DNA of 64,000 nucleotides from Timema cristinae (lineage: Eukaryota; Arthropoda; Insecta; Phasmatodea; Timematidae): contig JBCFYV010000001.1 in the NCBI GenBank assembly GCA_039000515.1, positions 66,746,789 through 66,810,788 on the forward strand. Direction: 5' to 3'. The notes beneath the pieces are model-generated. The model was not told the origin of the DNA. It did not search any database and saw nothing but the letters and a program-made list of their open reading frames with translations. The position numbers and the translations under genes are program-made. The stretch's first letter is position 1. Each line of letters starts with the position of its first letter. This document shows, in pieces, positions 37,401 to 48,869 of the stretch.

Positions 37401-39040
37401 TGACAACATTGTAGCTGTCTGGAAGCTCTGGCACTTTTCTGTTACTTTGATCTACACACGAAATGCTTGTGGCGAAATTACAAGGCTCACCAACTTCTCC
37501 TTCACCGGGAATTTGAAAGATAGAAATTGCTGTTCCGTGGAAAGATGATTCTAAAGTTGTACTGCTGTAGTTATGATCAATGTTATCGTACGCCCAATCA
37601 CAAAGAGACCATGAAGCAAATTTGAGGGGCATAGGACACCTTCTTTGAGCTCTCTTAATCTCCAAGTGAGCCAGACTTGCTGTTATCTCCATAATTATGT
37701 TTGGTGATATGGAGAGGCCTCTTTTATGCATGCTTTCAATTATTGTAATATTTCGTGTTCTTCCAAATATAATGGAACTGTATAATGGAACTGGTGGTTC
37801 ATGACTTTTCTTATGACGAATAATGTTGCCTTTTGGAATGTATTCACTGTGGTTGAAAACTATTAATTGGCTGATAGTCAAAGCAGGTTGAGTTGCTTTA
37901 GTCACACTCTCTGTTGAAGCATAGCCATGAAGTAAAGAACACACTAAAGAGAGAAGTGCCAGAGGAACGCTTGCAGCTTGTTGATAATCGTTCAGATGAC
38001 CATCAAACGTAACTTTGTGCTGGGTTATGATCTTTCTAATTTGCTTAATAAATCTTTCACATGCAACAGCATCATCATCAAGGTTTTCAGAATGAATATA
38101 TTTAAAAATATTAGCACTATCACGATAAAGGAAGTAATCTCTGCCTGAAAGTTGAGCTTTGAACTGTGGAAAGTGATCGAGAATTCTCTCGCGTAAACGA
38201 GTGGTATGTGTGTTTGGAAGGTCTTTACTTTTCATTCCCAGAATATTAGCAGGTTGTTTGCATATATAGTCTTTAATGAGCCATTTTGAATACAATCTCA
38301 GTATTATCAGATTCAAAGGCTTTGCTTTTCTCTCTTATGAAGCGTGCAACGGAAGCAAATGCCATACTCTCGCAGATAGAGTTGACCTCTTCTTCTTTTA
38401 CCCCAATTGATGCTCTCAGACAATTGGTCAGGTTTGTATAGCATTTCGAGTGGTACCTTGCTTCCTTAGCAACCAAATCGCCACCCTCTAGGAATGCTTT
38501 AAGGTTTGTGTTATTGGTAATATCGGCACATCCCTTAAGTTTATCGTCTTGTAGAGAAGCAATCTTATATAGAGGTTTTCGAGTTGTTCCCTTTTGATTG
38601 CATATAAAACATAGTTCATTTTCATTTTAATAAATGATGTGTAACAACGCATATTCCTTGGGAGGTTTTCGTCTGGCTCTAATAAAGTCTATGGACTCTT
38701 CTCATGTGAATCATTTGGCAAAGAGGATGAACGTTTGCGTTTGTTTGCCCTTGCTAGTTTTTTTCTGTTGAAGTTAATTGCACACTTTTTATGCCAATTT
38801 GCTTTATTGATTTTAATTTTCCTACTATACCTTCACCCTCATTTAACTTTTGTACATCCAAACCATGGGTCAATGCACAAGATTCTGAAATTCTATTAAA
38901 TTTTCCCAAAGCGTCCTGTAGCCAGCACAGACAAGTAGTTTTGCAGTGTGTAAGGCTGGCAAAATCAAGTCTTCATCGCTAGATTTTTGACAAATGCAAC
39001 ATTTGGTCCACTCTATAAGACGAAGCTCAAGTGGAGATTC
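34490..39040 (-). pseudogene. Academ-like transposon protein, frameshifted
   Basis: Read from 39040 down to 34490, the pieces follow a protein family that I recall from many uncharacterised cnidarian and arthropod proteins. The N-terminus has WTKCCICQKSSDED and then ELCFICNQKG with GGDLVAKEARYHSKCYTNL (about 38610-38430), a C-x2-C and H-x3-C finger. The longest intact piece is 37093-38316, with QPALTISQLIVFNHSE and EPPVPLYSSI. Next come LAPWFFLMDHLHYARWLPIH (about 36610-36540), QKEEADSRISLHAKDSVEHG and ILICTVDTDVVVLAIS (35352-35240). FHAFTGSDVTSSFAMKGKR (35094-35040) follows, then PGPEGLGWTRAAGEW and a Cys-rich tail CRELVKCSCSECRTQCSCSK (34640-34580). D-T-D and the G-S-D-x5-F-x3-G-K pair resemble the XPG/FEN (PIN-like) nuclease core. 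Many frameshifts make it inactive. Confidence 0.75.
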
Positions 39041-39324
39041 AAAGTCAACATTTGCCAGCCGCAGGCGCCTTGAAGTAATTTTGAGAATAATTCAATTTAG
39101 TTAATCTGCAAAAATGAATGTTAAATGATTTATATGAGTATAATTTTATATTAGAATGAAAACAAATGTAAGATAAATCACACACAAAAAACAAATAAAA
39201 AAAAATTAGACGAACACTAAAATCCATTTTTTTTAATTATGAGGAAATCTTAAGGCTTAGAGAAAAGTAAATATGATAAAAAAAATTACTTAATAAGAGC
39301 TTTTAAACAAAAAAACAAAAATTA

Positions 39325-39528
39325 AAATCGAAATCATTAGGAGCTGAGATACAACCAATTCTATTACTCCAAAATGGCGTTCATAAATAGCCGCCATTTT
39401 GGTGTTCTGCACAAATTTTAATGTGGCTCCCTATCTGAAAAGGTCTCTTTTGATCTCATTTATGACCACAGAAAGTGGCATATTCCAATCAAAAAATGCA
39501 GTTTTTTTATGTACCAGACGTACTAGAA
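39325..39528 (-). repeat. Right terminal inverted repeat
   Basis: This is the inverse partner of 33791-34005. It carries AAAATGGCGTTCATAAATAG and CCGCCATTTTGGTGTTCTG, then GTGGCTCCCTATCTGAAAAG, AGAAAGTGGCATATTCCAAT and CCAGACGTAC at the outer end. Confidence 0.88.
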
Positions 39529-39687
39529 GGGTGACTTCTAATCTTTAACGAATGGTTAATGAAATGGAACAGAAGACTGAATCATGTAATTCTACTTCTG
39601 ATAGATAAATGTGCCGCGCACAAGGTCAATGCCTCACTAAAACACATCAAAATTGTTTTCTTGCCTCCCAACTAGGGATGTGAAAAA
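39529..39687 (+). pseudogene. pogo/Tigger transposase, middle part
   Basis: This continues the gene broken at 33790. It reads SNLFNEWLMKWNRRLNHV (about 39537-39590), LLLIDKCAAHKV, which holds the second catalytic aspartate (about 39597-39632), and HIKIVFLPPN (39648-39677). The match then stops at CTAGGGATGTG, where another element may have inserted, so the third acidic residue (the PMDQG region of the family) is not seen here. Confidence 0.88.
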
Positions 39688-40525
39688 ATTATCGAGATTC
39701 TACTAATATCGATATTTTTCTTTTGATACTAGTAATTTTTTTACGCAATACTTTTTTCCTCAATACTTTTACTGATAATGGTACTCACACTCTGGTATCA
39801 GATCGGTATCAAAAGAAACTTTTTTTTTTTTTGCCATCTTCACTCATACTGGGCTTTGATGTTTACTTGGGTATATTGTGGAGGCAGAACAAATGACAAT
39901 ATTTCACAATTCTCACTCATTTTCTGCAACTCTAGCATTCAATCTCTTTTAGCTCTTCATAATAATTAACAGCTTTTCATTCACTTTTATTTATCAATAC
40001 GACCTGATGCCTGACCAGGCGACTAGTCTACTAGCCCTTCCTTTATCAATGAACACGGTCATCACAAACTAAACTAAAGAAGCTTTTGTAAAGTTCAATG
40101 TACTCACTCTACTTAAGGGGGCTCCAAGAAATCGAAGCAGAAAAATGTATGTGTGTTGTTTAAGCAGATGAAGCAGGGCTGGGCATCCAGTCCTCTAATG
40201 TTTGTCAAAGTTAATAATCTATCTTCATAGAGTATAGGAACAATGCATGTCGTTAAAAATTGGCAACCCGCAGAAGTGAATTATGGAAGTTTTTTTTAAA
40301 AGTTGTATAGAGAAAAAGTATATTTTAAATTTTGTTTTAAAATATTATAAACCATTATAATTTTCAGTGATATATATGAACATACATTTATGATGCAAAA
40401 GTTGAATTTATTATTTCTTGATAAAAAAAAAAATTAGAAAATATGGACATCAACAAACTTCTGACTGCTAACGAATGAAATCTGCTCGACTGTATCTTCT
40501 GTTGCACAACTCGAAGAATAAATTG
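39688..40525. other. Unknown insertion inside the pogo gene
   Basis: About 840 bp lie between two parts of the pogo reading. TAGGGATGTGAAAAAATTAT at its left edge looks like the end of a hAT-type element, but no matching right end was identified. Part of it is likely decayed pogo sequence. Confidence 0.35.
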
Positions 40526-40655
40526 AGCCAAACGGATATGAAGAGGAATGTATTGAAGTAAAACCTCCTACAAACAAAGAAATGCGACAGGCTTTAGAAG
40601 TTTTACGGTGGGGAATGCAGCACAGGTCAACAGATTTCAAGAAGCATTATGAATA
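40526..40655 (+). pseudogene. pogo/Tigger transposase, C-terminal scrap
   Basis: This reads EPNGYEEECIEVKPPTNKEM, then RQALEVLRWGMQHRSTDF, then KKHYE and a stop. An acidic stretch followed by a helical tail of this type is usual for the C-terminus of Tigger/jerky-like transposases. Its position and strand fit the gene broken at 33790 and 39688. Confidence 0.6.
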
Positions 40656-42480
40656 AGAGCATTTTATTAATGATTTATTAAGAAATAACACCACACATTC
40701 TACAGTATACAATTTTTTAAAATGACTATCTTGTCATCATTTACTGTAAAACTGACCATGTTTTTTTTAAAGATAATCTTTTTATTCTTTGTATTATTTA
40801 TCGACAATGTTACTTTTATTGTATACTGTATTTATGTAAAATAAAAACTTGTGGAATTTCTGTAAATAAATTTCTGGCTGTTTTCAAAATCTGGACAGTG
40901 AAAATCTAAGATAATAATTTTATATGACTTGTTTAGTTTTAGCTTCAAGTGTCTTCTTCAAGTGATAAACATCATGTATGTGCATTCTTTGTGTTATATC
41001 CAATGCGGTGCATTACAATATAACCTCAATTTATCAGGTAAAGCACGCTTGTTATGTTTAGTATTTTTTTAAATGTAAAAATGTATGTAGGGTACTTTAA
41101 TATAATTTCTCTCGTATTTAAAAAAAAATATAAATACAGTAAAAGTTTGTACAGTACATATTCCTATGTAATTTGTCTTAACATACACAAATTAAAGAAA
41201 AAAACATGGTAGAATTAATACTGTAGTTTCTTCTTGTTATCGTTTATAACAAAGCATCTGTATTTAACGTGGCATCTTAATTATTATCAATTGACTATTG
41301 TTCTCAATTCCTCTCCGTCCCAATGCAATCACATTAACGATGTACACAGGCTGCTAGGGACAGATATATTCCGATAGAGTGTGGTACTATTGGTTTGTCG
41401 TGCTCGTGACGGCCCGGTTAAAGAGGGAGACAGTATCATTACCTCTCACTCTTACTTAACTTCTCGCTTTGAGTAAAAATAAAAGTAAGGAAAGAGGGGA
41501 TTAGTAACTTAACAGGGAATGTTTACAGAGAGGTTTGGTGGAATACAATGCTACTGTTAGAAGGACAAATACTTTTAACTACGCCTAGCCCAAGGGTGGA
41601 TCCAGAGCTAGTTGTAGGGGTGAATTGGTTTTCACAAGGCTCCTTCAAGGATACATTTAATAATTTTGATTAATAAAGATTTTAATTTATAATATTTTAA
41701 TTATAATATTGCGAGTTTAAAAAACTAGTTGAAATTAACAATTAATATAATAATAATACTTTAAGAAAGAACACAATTTGGATTAATCAATTTGTAATTT
41801 TAATACAAAAATAACATAAAACAAAAAGTCGCCGTCACAATAAAAGTAATAAATATACACTTTACATAAGTCTAAAGTGTTTTAGTAATAAAAGAAAAAA
41901 TGTGTATTTTAATACTAAACTTAATATAAATATTGGAAAATTTTAGTTTTAATCCCTTTTCTTTGCTCTAGAGCTAAGTTGAAAGAGATGTTGCCTAATT
42001 TTGATTAGGTCGTGTAGGTGATAGGATGAGGAAGGTGTTAGTAAGTCATTCTTTACAACTTTAAAGTATTGGTTTCAATATTTATGATTATTTTCTATGC
42101 AGGAGGGGACGATTGCACCCAACCCCACCTGGATCCTCCCCTGGCCTAGCCAAGGAAACTCGAATAAATATATGATTTTTAATGTTAATGAGAACAAATT
42201 CACTGTGAGGTTTGTAAAGATGATTACATACTCCAACAAGTTAATATACAAAATTAAATACACTTTTTGGAATATGTGGGATAAAAATGACATTAACTAA
42301 AGGTTTTTTTCATTTAAAATAAACACTTTTAAAAAATATGATATTCAACGAAATACAATAAGTGTAATGATCTTGATATTTTTTGGACACAATTATAATT
42401 AACTAGGACTGAATGCCATTAATGATATGATTTAAATTTCTAGGCCTAAGTACTATAGTTGTATTTGTAAACAAAATTAG
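40656..42480. other. A+T-rich intron, nothing recognised
   Basis: I see no coding motif. Overlapping frames near 42075-42300 on both strands are chance. Confidence 0.4.
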
Positions 42481-42489
42481 TTACAGGTT

Positions 42490-43215
42490 CATATTGTTTA
42501 CACTGTCATAATACAAACTGGTCGTTAAGCTGTAAAAAATATCTCGAAGGTTAGAGACATGTGGCCGACACGATTTGGAACAACTGGTTGACAAGTTCAT
42601 GCTTAGGTGGACAAAGGGACAGCAAACTGGCCTACCAATTGGGGCTCCAGCTAACTGATCGACAGCACACTGGTTAACATGTGTGGAAAAAGTGGTCGAC
42701 AGACAAGTGACTGTCATGCAAAAGCAGTGTTGATCACATGGTCGATGTGAGTAGGACCATGTGATAAAGAGCCAATTGGTCGACAAAAAGTATACAAATA
42801 TTTGGAATGATTGGTGGGTTAATTATCTGACCCTACTATGACTTACAGGTCGACTAGCCCATGCATACGAGGACAAAGTGATATACACACGAATAGTTGA
42901 CCAATTTGGGTGCATAAAACTAAGCAACATTAAACTGGTCGATATGTGTGAACAAAGTGATCGACAGACAAGAAATCTACACGAAGTAGTACTTAGACCA
43001 AGTTGTTGATAAGGGTAGGACCATGTGCTAGACGACCAACTGATCGACAAAATATTAACAAACATTTGATAGACTAGGTAACTAGTGGCCGTCGACTCGT
43101 CGAAAAATACGTACATAGAACCACAAAGTGATAGACAGCCAACTGGTCGACAAAAAACAACTGGCAGACAAACGTTGAGATGGATCCATATAATAGTGGA
43201 CCACAAGTTAATACA
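42490..43215. repeat. Decayed repeat tract with GGTCGACA core
   Basis: The motif (A/T)GGTCGAC or close variants (GATCGACA, GGTCGATA, GGTCGACT) occurs more than a dozen times in 725 bp. It often sits in AACTGGTCGACAAAAA or ACAAAGTGATCGACAG contexts, with the phrase GTAGGACCATGTG repeated at 42751 and 43015. Spacing is irregular. It is probably an old satellite of about 40-50 bp units. The minus-strand open frames here are by-products. Confidence 0.65.
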
Positions 43216-43639
43216 TAGCGAATAAAGAACTCGCTAAACCAAAAGTTAGGTGTTCTATTTTTGTATCCAGGTGTTCTTTTTCCACTATATATTTAGTCAC
43301 ATTACAGTGAACGTCTGTCATTCGTTAATAATAACAATGCCAATCGATTAAAATAGTGCGCTTTACATAACATTAAATAAACAATGTCCCTTCTGTTTAA
43401 TGTACAAATAAAAATAATTAAATGTTGGTAAATACACCAATCATATACATAATATACAGTGAAAATGTTAACCAAATTATTGTAAAATAATAGCAGAAAA
43501 GGTATGTTCTCTAAGAAGAAAATACAAGGAATTAATAAAAATATTAAAGTTATTATTTTTATTACGATAAAATAATCAACAAAAATATACACAATTCTCT
43601 AACCACATCACTCACAAGTAGCCTTATTAACGTTGTTAT

Positions 43640-45080
43640 CTCCTGATTAAATATTACTTTATTTGGAAAGATTCTCACCTGGATTATTTTTTAATTGAAT
43701 GTATTTAGAATCTATTTGAGAATATCAGAAGGTGTGAACTACATCTAGAAGAGGGCTAATTTATTCCAAGAAGGGCAATCACCCCTCTCTACACTCCACT
43801 TATCATTTGATCTGTCCCTAATTTGAAGTGGTCCTTTCCCCCTTTTTTGAAACTATACTCTTTTAAAAGATATTTAGAATAGTCCCCCCTACAAATTATT
43901 TAGAACTTTGGATGTTCCTAGAACCTATTTTGAGTAGCGTCCTTCGGAAATTTTTTAAAAGTTGGATACCTCAAGAAGCTATTTTTAATAGTCCTCAACC
44001 AGTTTACTTTTTTAAATTTAGATCTCCTGAAAGCTATTTGAAGGGGTTCTCCTCCAAAAATGTTTAAAATTTAGGTGATTCTAGAAGATATTTAGACTGC
44101 TCCTAGCTTGAATTTTTTTCGAAAATTAGATGCCTCTAGAAACTTTGAAGTGATCTTCTCTGGAAAACTTTTGATAATTGAATGTATATAGAAGTTATTT
44201 TGTGGTTAATGCAAGATCTTTCAACTTCATATTCGATTGTATCAGAGGATTTAAAATATATTTAGGGGGGTGGGATTTATTCCATCTGAGATTATTTTCA
44301 GGGGAACGAGGTCCCTCTTGCCCCCACCCCACTCGGTTCTACCACCATAGATCGCAGTACTACACAAATTTATTTGATGTGTCCATGCAAAAAAAAAAAT
44401 GCTGACCAACTCCTGTTGGGAGACTTTACCACGATCCACCATAGACAAGACCTTTCTCTCCCCACTGAAAACGAGGGTATATCCATGATATTACTCTACA
44501 TTCTCAACGTATATTTTTTAAAGGTCCGGATCAAAAGGCCATTATTGCACGTGTGATGTGTGCTCAAATACAAGTGGAGATTAGGCAAGATAAACAGTAG
44601 TATTCATAGGCCTATACATTTACAAAAGGTGCTTCACCCAGTGGCGGTGGAACTTTATTTGTGTAGGAGTGTATACAATTTTTATAAAGGAACTTTCTTC
44701 CAATTAATAGGAGATCCAGGGACTCAAAACCATATATTTTGTGAAAATTGAATACCCCTAGAATCCATTTTGAAAGGTCCTTGTCCAGTAATATTTTGAA
44801 AATTAGACTCCTTCCAAGATATTTGGAGTGATCCTCCTCTAGAACTGTTTTGAGATTTGGATACCCCTAAACGCTAATTATAGTTTTCCTTACCTATAAT
44901 ATTTTTAATTTAATTTTTCCAGAATATATTTAAAGTGGTTTTCCCCATGGCAAATGTTTAAATGTGTATGCCCAAAAAACTATTTATAGTGGTCCTCGCC
45001 TTTAAATTCTCAAATGATGGCAAATTTTCAAGAACATTTCCCGGGATTTTTCCCAATTTTACTGGTGAGTGGACACCCTG
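43640..45080. repeat. Decayed repeat tract ending in a hAT-like terminus
   Basis: A loose unit of about 60-70 bp (CTAGAAGCTATTTAGAGTGG, then TCCTC and TTTTTAAAATTTGGAT) recurs through 43700-44180 and again at 44760-45000, with a different stretch in between (44200-44750). It ends with ATTTCCCGGGATTTTTCCCA and GGACACCCTG (45071-45080), the reverse complement of a hAT-like CAGGGTGTCC end. This may be one non-autonomous hAT element with internal repeats. Confidence 0.5.
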
Positions 45081-45272
45081 AAAATATTATTTGCGGTATA
45101 TCCATCACAATTAACTACAATTAACTATAAATAACACTCATATCACCTACTGACAAAATATTACTTTAGCTCTATCTCTCACAATTCATTACAAGTAACA
45201 TACTTAATTCACGTCCTAACAAAATATTACTTTGGATATATACCTCGCAATTAATTACAAGTAACATTGTTA

Positions 45273-45418
45273 TTATTATTATTATTATTATTAGCACCGC
45301 GTCTTACTACCCGTTCGGGTTATACGCACTTACGCTAATGTGTAATGGTAGGGTGATTGTGATATGAAATGAAGGACCTACAGTTTAACGTGGAATCCGA
45401 ACCACGGTGGCGGCCTGG
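45273..45418 (-). mobile_element. SINE copy, 5'-truncated, with target duplication
   Basis: On the minus strand this runs from CCAGGCCG through the ATTCCACGTTAAACTGTAGG body, then CGGGTAGTAAGACGCGGTGC and a (TAA)n tail at the left. AGTAACATTGTTA is found on both sides (45260-45272 and 45419-45431), a 13-bp target-site duplication. The tRNA-like head is missing; the copy ends at GGCCTGG. Confidence 0.93.
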
Positions 45419-45479
45419 AGTAACATTGTTAAATCACTTATTGACAAAATATTACTTGATATAAGCTAATATATCTGTT

Positions 45480-46080
45480 GCCAGCAGCACTGTGTTGTTT
45501 TAATCTCAAACAAGTTCAAGATATCTATTTAGAGCCAAATGGTCAAAGCGATTTTTTCCCCCAAGTTTTTGAAAAAGCACTCTTCGATAAACTACCCACA
45601 AATGACAATATATTAAAAAAACAAGTAAACTTATAAAATGTTATTTGTCATGTTAGACATTCCCAAGATATCAATTGGGAACTGAATCATCGACTCTCTT
45701 TTTAAAATATTTCAAGTTTTTGAAAAATCACTCATCACACTTCAAAATTTTACTGACCAAAAACCAAATAGCCTCTACGTTGTTATTTGTGAGATAAATT
45801 ACTCCCTAGGTTTGCATTTTAATCAGAATCTTTAGATCCAGTTTTGAAACAAAAATTGCATTAAAAAATCTCTCATTTATAAACTATCCTTAATTTGAAG
45901 GCTAAGGTCAAAATAAAATAAACGTGTTGAGATATTGCCCTATAACTTATAAATATCAAGTTTGAAAAATTCAATCAAACCATATCCGATCCGTGGCCAA
46001 GGACAGGTTGACAGATAGACATGGGGACAAACAGAATTGTGAAAACTAGTTTTTTGAGTTCGAGTTTATAAACAGAGTAA
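45480..46080. repeat. Decayed tandem repeat, about 150 bp
   Basis: The phrase TTTTTGAAAAAGCACTCTTC then GATAAACTACCCACAAATGA recurs as TTTTTGAAAAATCACTCATC (45718 on) and as TTAAAAAATCTCTCATTTAT then AAACTATCCTTAATTTGAAG (45862 on). The right edge (GGACAAACAGAATTGTGAAA) pairs with the inverse copy at 23.87 kb. It is a dispersed non-coding repeat of unknown class. Confidence 0.5.
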
Positions 46081-46184
46081 AAATTCATCAATATCTTGAA
46101 ATAAATTTTATTTCAAGATTACAATACTTTCATCTTGATATTAGTAAGTAAAAGAGTGACTACCCTGGTATGTGTTTGGACACT

Positions 46185-46345
46185 ACTCAGCAACAAGAAA
46201 ACTGCTCACTGAGGGCTGTCTGTCAATTCATGTGTAGCTAACATTGTATCCCCTCTCTCTAACACCAACAATCCTTATTGAGGACTGTCTGGTTTGTTAG
46301 CAATGCATGTGTAGCTAACAATGTATCACCACTCTTTAACAACAG
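46185..46345. repeat. Two-copy direct repeat, about 80 bp
   Basis: GAGGGCTGTCTGTCAATTCA then TGTGTAGCTAACATTGTATC is repeated as GAGGACTGTCTGGTTTGTTA then ATGTGTAGCTAACAATGTAT, each followed by a CTCTTTAACA-like phrase. Confidence 0.7.
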
Positions 46346-46919
46346 CACTTGATTGGTGAGGTAGTAGACTCGATACTTCCTAGTTTATAAACTAAACATT
46401 TTAATATGACAAAGTTTATACTATGCTTCGTAACCTTGGATACAAAGACTTGAACTAAGACACTTTAGCTTTTACTCTTTGAAACACATTTATTGTATGT
46501 TAGTATTTTTTTTAAATATATTACTAATCTAGACACCTACTACATTATGCCTGTTCCATTCTATCTTGGTCCATCAAATTTACCCTTTCGTTAAACCAGT
46601 GGTGTGCCTAGACATTTCCATCAGGGGGGCCACTAGGATTTTACCAAGTTCCCTCCCATATCATCGTCTGAGTAAATTCAAGCCCATTTCCCTTTTCCTT
46701 TTCTAGTTTATGGTGAGTGGCCTAACGTACATGAATAATTCGGTGACCCGTAGTGGAAGAATACTGTATTCTTTCAACCTTTCAATTTTCTATGAAAAGT
46801 GGTGGTAAGGTATTTTCATTATTATATTCATATTTTGAAATAGTGTTTTCACTAACGAGTGAAGGATGTTCCACATTCGGTGGTAAATCCTCTAATTCGT
46901 CATCTTCATCAAAATTTTT

Positions 46920-47165
46920 TACATAGTTATTTATTTATTACAGAACGTCTTACCATTCATCTAAGCTATTCGCATTTAGTTATTATAATAGGGTAAGAGT
47001 AAGTAAAGTAGAATAGAGAAGAAATGTACCGGGTTTGTGTGGAGGAAGCGTGGGAAACTGTTACTAAAAGAAGCTTTGGTAGATTACAGCAAGTCGGAAT
47101 TCAAACCTTGACCTCCCACCCACTAATAAACCAGAAAAACGTGTAATTTACTTAGCACGCATACT
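46920..47165 (-). mobile_element. Old SINE relic
   Basis: The left edge TTATTTATTTATTACAGAAC then GTCTTACCATTCATCTAAGC is a decayed tail. GTGTGGAGGAAGCGTGGGAA and GGAATTCAAACCTTGACCTC (47092-47111) match the body and B box of the SINE at 24.9 kb. No duplication is visible. Confidence 0.6.
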
Positions 47166-47760
47166 GATTAGGGCTTATAATCACTAACCCATAACTTATA
47201 AATTATATTATAATACAATCAACACCTTATATTTTGGGCACATCTAAGGACTATTTTAAACTTTAGGTAGCCAACACACTCGATTACCAAAACTTGCCAT
47301 CATTTCCGTTTGGAACCAATTTAACGCAGCCACATTTCATGTACAAGACTGTACTTTTTTTTTACAATTTATTTATCAACATAAATATTTTTGGCATATT
47401 CGCAGAATTTTTTTTAGAAGATAAATAAATAAAATACGCCTAAATATACTTTAACAAACACAAAATACAAATATTAGTTGTAATATTTTCAAACTACAGT
47501 TACCTTTTAAGTGATTCAAATTTGTTTCCGGTTAATTATGGTTCTTCTTTCTGGATTCTCCATCTCTTTAAATCTCTGTATCGTTTTCTTCTTTTGCATT
47601 CTTTACTTAGAAATGAACGAGGCTTAGACATTTTGTACACAGCAAAATTCACATTAAAGTTGATTAATATCAAGGCCATAGTCGAGAAATTTTATGAACA
47701 ATATATATTGCTTTATTTATGGTTGAAACAATACCAAAATTAATGTAAAAGTTCAAATTA
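47166..47760. other. A+T-rich intron, nothing recognised
   Basis: No coding or repeat structure recognised; the 73-codon frame at 47522-47743 has no familiar motif. Confidence 0.4.
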
Positions 47761-47764
47761 GGGG

Positions 47765-47995
47765 GCTGTGTTACCATGAAAACCACTTCAGAGAGCATCC
47801 AGAGGGGTTTAATAATTATAATTTTTTCTAGCCTTCGGCAGCTATGGTGTCAGGCTTCCATAAAAAATACTTGAGAGCTTCTAGAGGTGTTTAATATTTT
47901 GATTTTTTTCTAGCCCATGGCAGTTATGGTGTCATGTTGCCATAAAAAATGCTTCTAGAGGAGTTTAATACTTAAAATTTGTCCTAGCCTCCATC
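47765..47995. repeat. Three-copy tandem repeat, about 90 bp
   Basis: AGAGGGGTTTAATAATTATA ... TTCTAGCCTTCGGCAGCTAT then GGTGTCAGGCTTCCATAAAA is followed by TAGAGGTGTTTAATATTTTG ... GCAGTTATGGTGTCATGTTG. A third, partial unit (TAGAGGAGTTTAATACTTAA) comes next. Confidence 0.75.
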
Positions 47996-48865
47996 AATTG
48001 GGGGATGGGCCACCCCCTTAAATTATTTGCTGGCTACGGCCTTGATTAATATAATTATATTTATGCCAGTTAAATGGTAGCCTACGCTCAAACTAAAATA
48101 TAAAACTAAACAATGTCAAAGGATACTGGTAACAATAGACTGTACAGCTTTCACACATTAAATAGCTAACAGGCAAGAACAGTCTAAAATATCATAATAT
48201 TACTCTTGGTATGGTTTTGTACCTCAATACTTTTCTCAGCTGGTTTTGAAAAGTTTGCTAATGATCTTCATCCCCCTCATATCTCCCCGCCCGCCCGCCG
48301 CTGTCAATCAAACACAAGCGGTCACTTCTACCTGTGTTTGGTTCTCAACGGTACGGCCCGGTTTGGCTGTATTTATTTCTGTGAAAATCATATAATTTCG
48401 GGCCATTTCCTATCCAGTTTTTAAAATATGATAGTAACGATTGTATTAAAAATGTCAAATGAACCAGTATTTATTGCTAAATAAGGAGAGTTAAATTTAA
48501 TTTCAAGATACAAAGTAGTTTTCTAATAGGAAATTTATTTGTTAAAGAATGAGAAGGTCTGCCGCCGATTCAGTTTAATTATTTATTAAATAAAAATTAA
48601 TATCTTGGAAAATATGGTACATACCGTTCCTAAAATATGCTTACCATATAGTGCTATACTATCCGTACATCCACAAAAAAATTTAAGGCTTTTGCTTGAA
48701 TTTCTTAATACTTGGATACGAATTAGTATTATTAAGTTAAATTAAGCATTATAACTATTTAAACAAAAAATACATAACAATTTTGTTCTATTATTACTTA
48801 TTTTAATATTTTTATTCTATTAAAAAGGCTCACAATCATAAAAATAAGAAAATAAAATAAAATAT
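47996..48865. other. A+T-rich intron, nothing recognised
   Basis: I see no motif. Part of the 5' sequence of the Penelope-like element at 48870 may lie here. Confidence 0.4.
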
Positions 48866-48869
48866 TTTC

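Larger units (their letters stand above)
33791..39528. mobile_element. Academ-like DNA transposon with long TIRs
   Basis: This is a roughly 5.7-kb element. Its ends are long inverted repeats: 33791-34005 (GTACGTCTGGTACATAG ... TTTTTGATTGGAATATGCCA ... CCTTTTCAGATAGGGAGCCA ... AAAATGGCGG) and 39325-39528 in reverse complement. The inside carries one decayed minus-strand protein gene (34490-39040). It sits in the middle of a pogo transposase gene. Comparing both flanks with the expected reading AWMTSNLF suggests a short target duplication (GGAT on the left, GGGT on the right), but the exact ends are uncertain and a TA duplication is also possible. Nuclease-like motifs, a Cys-rich tail and a short target duplication agree with what I recall of the Academ superfamily. 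Confidence 0.72.

Noticed and set aside
40175..40200. CAGGGCTGGGCATCC as a hAT end closing the insertion at 39688
   Set aside because: It does not pair as an inverted repeat with TAGGGATGTG at 39688.
42075..42300. Overlapping frames on both strands
   Set aside because: Neither has a family motif; likely chance.
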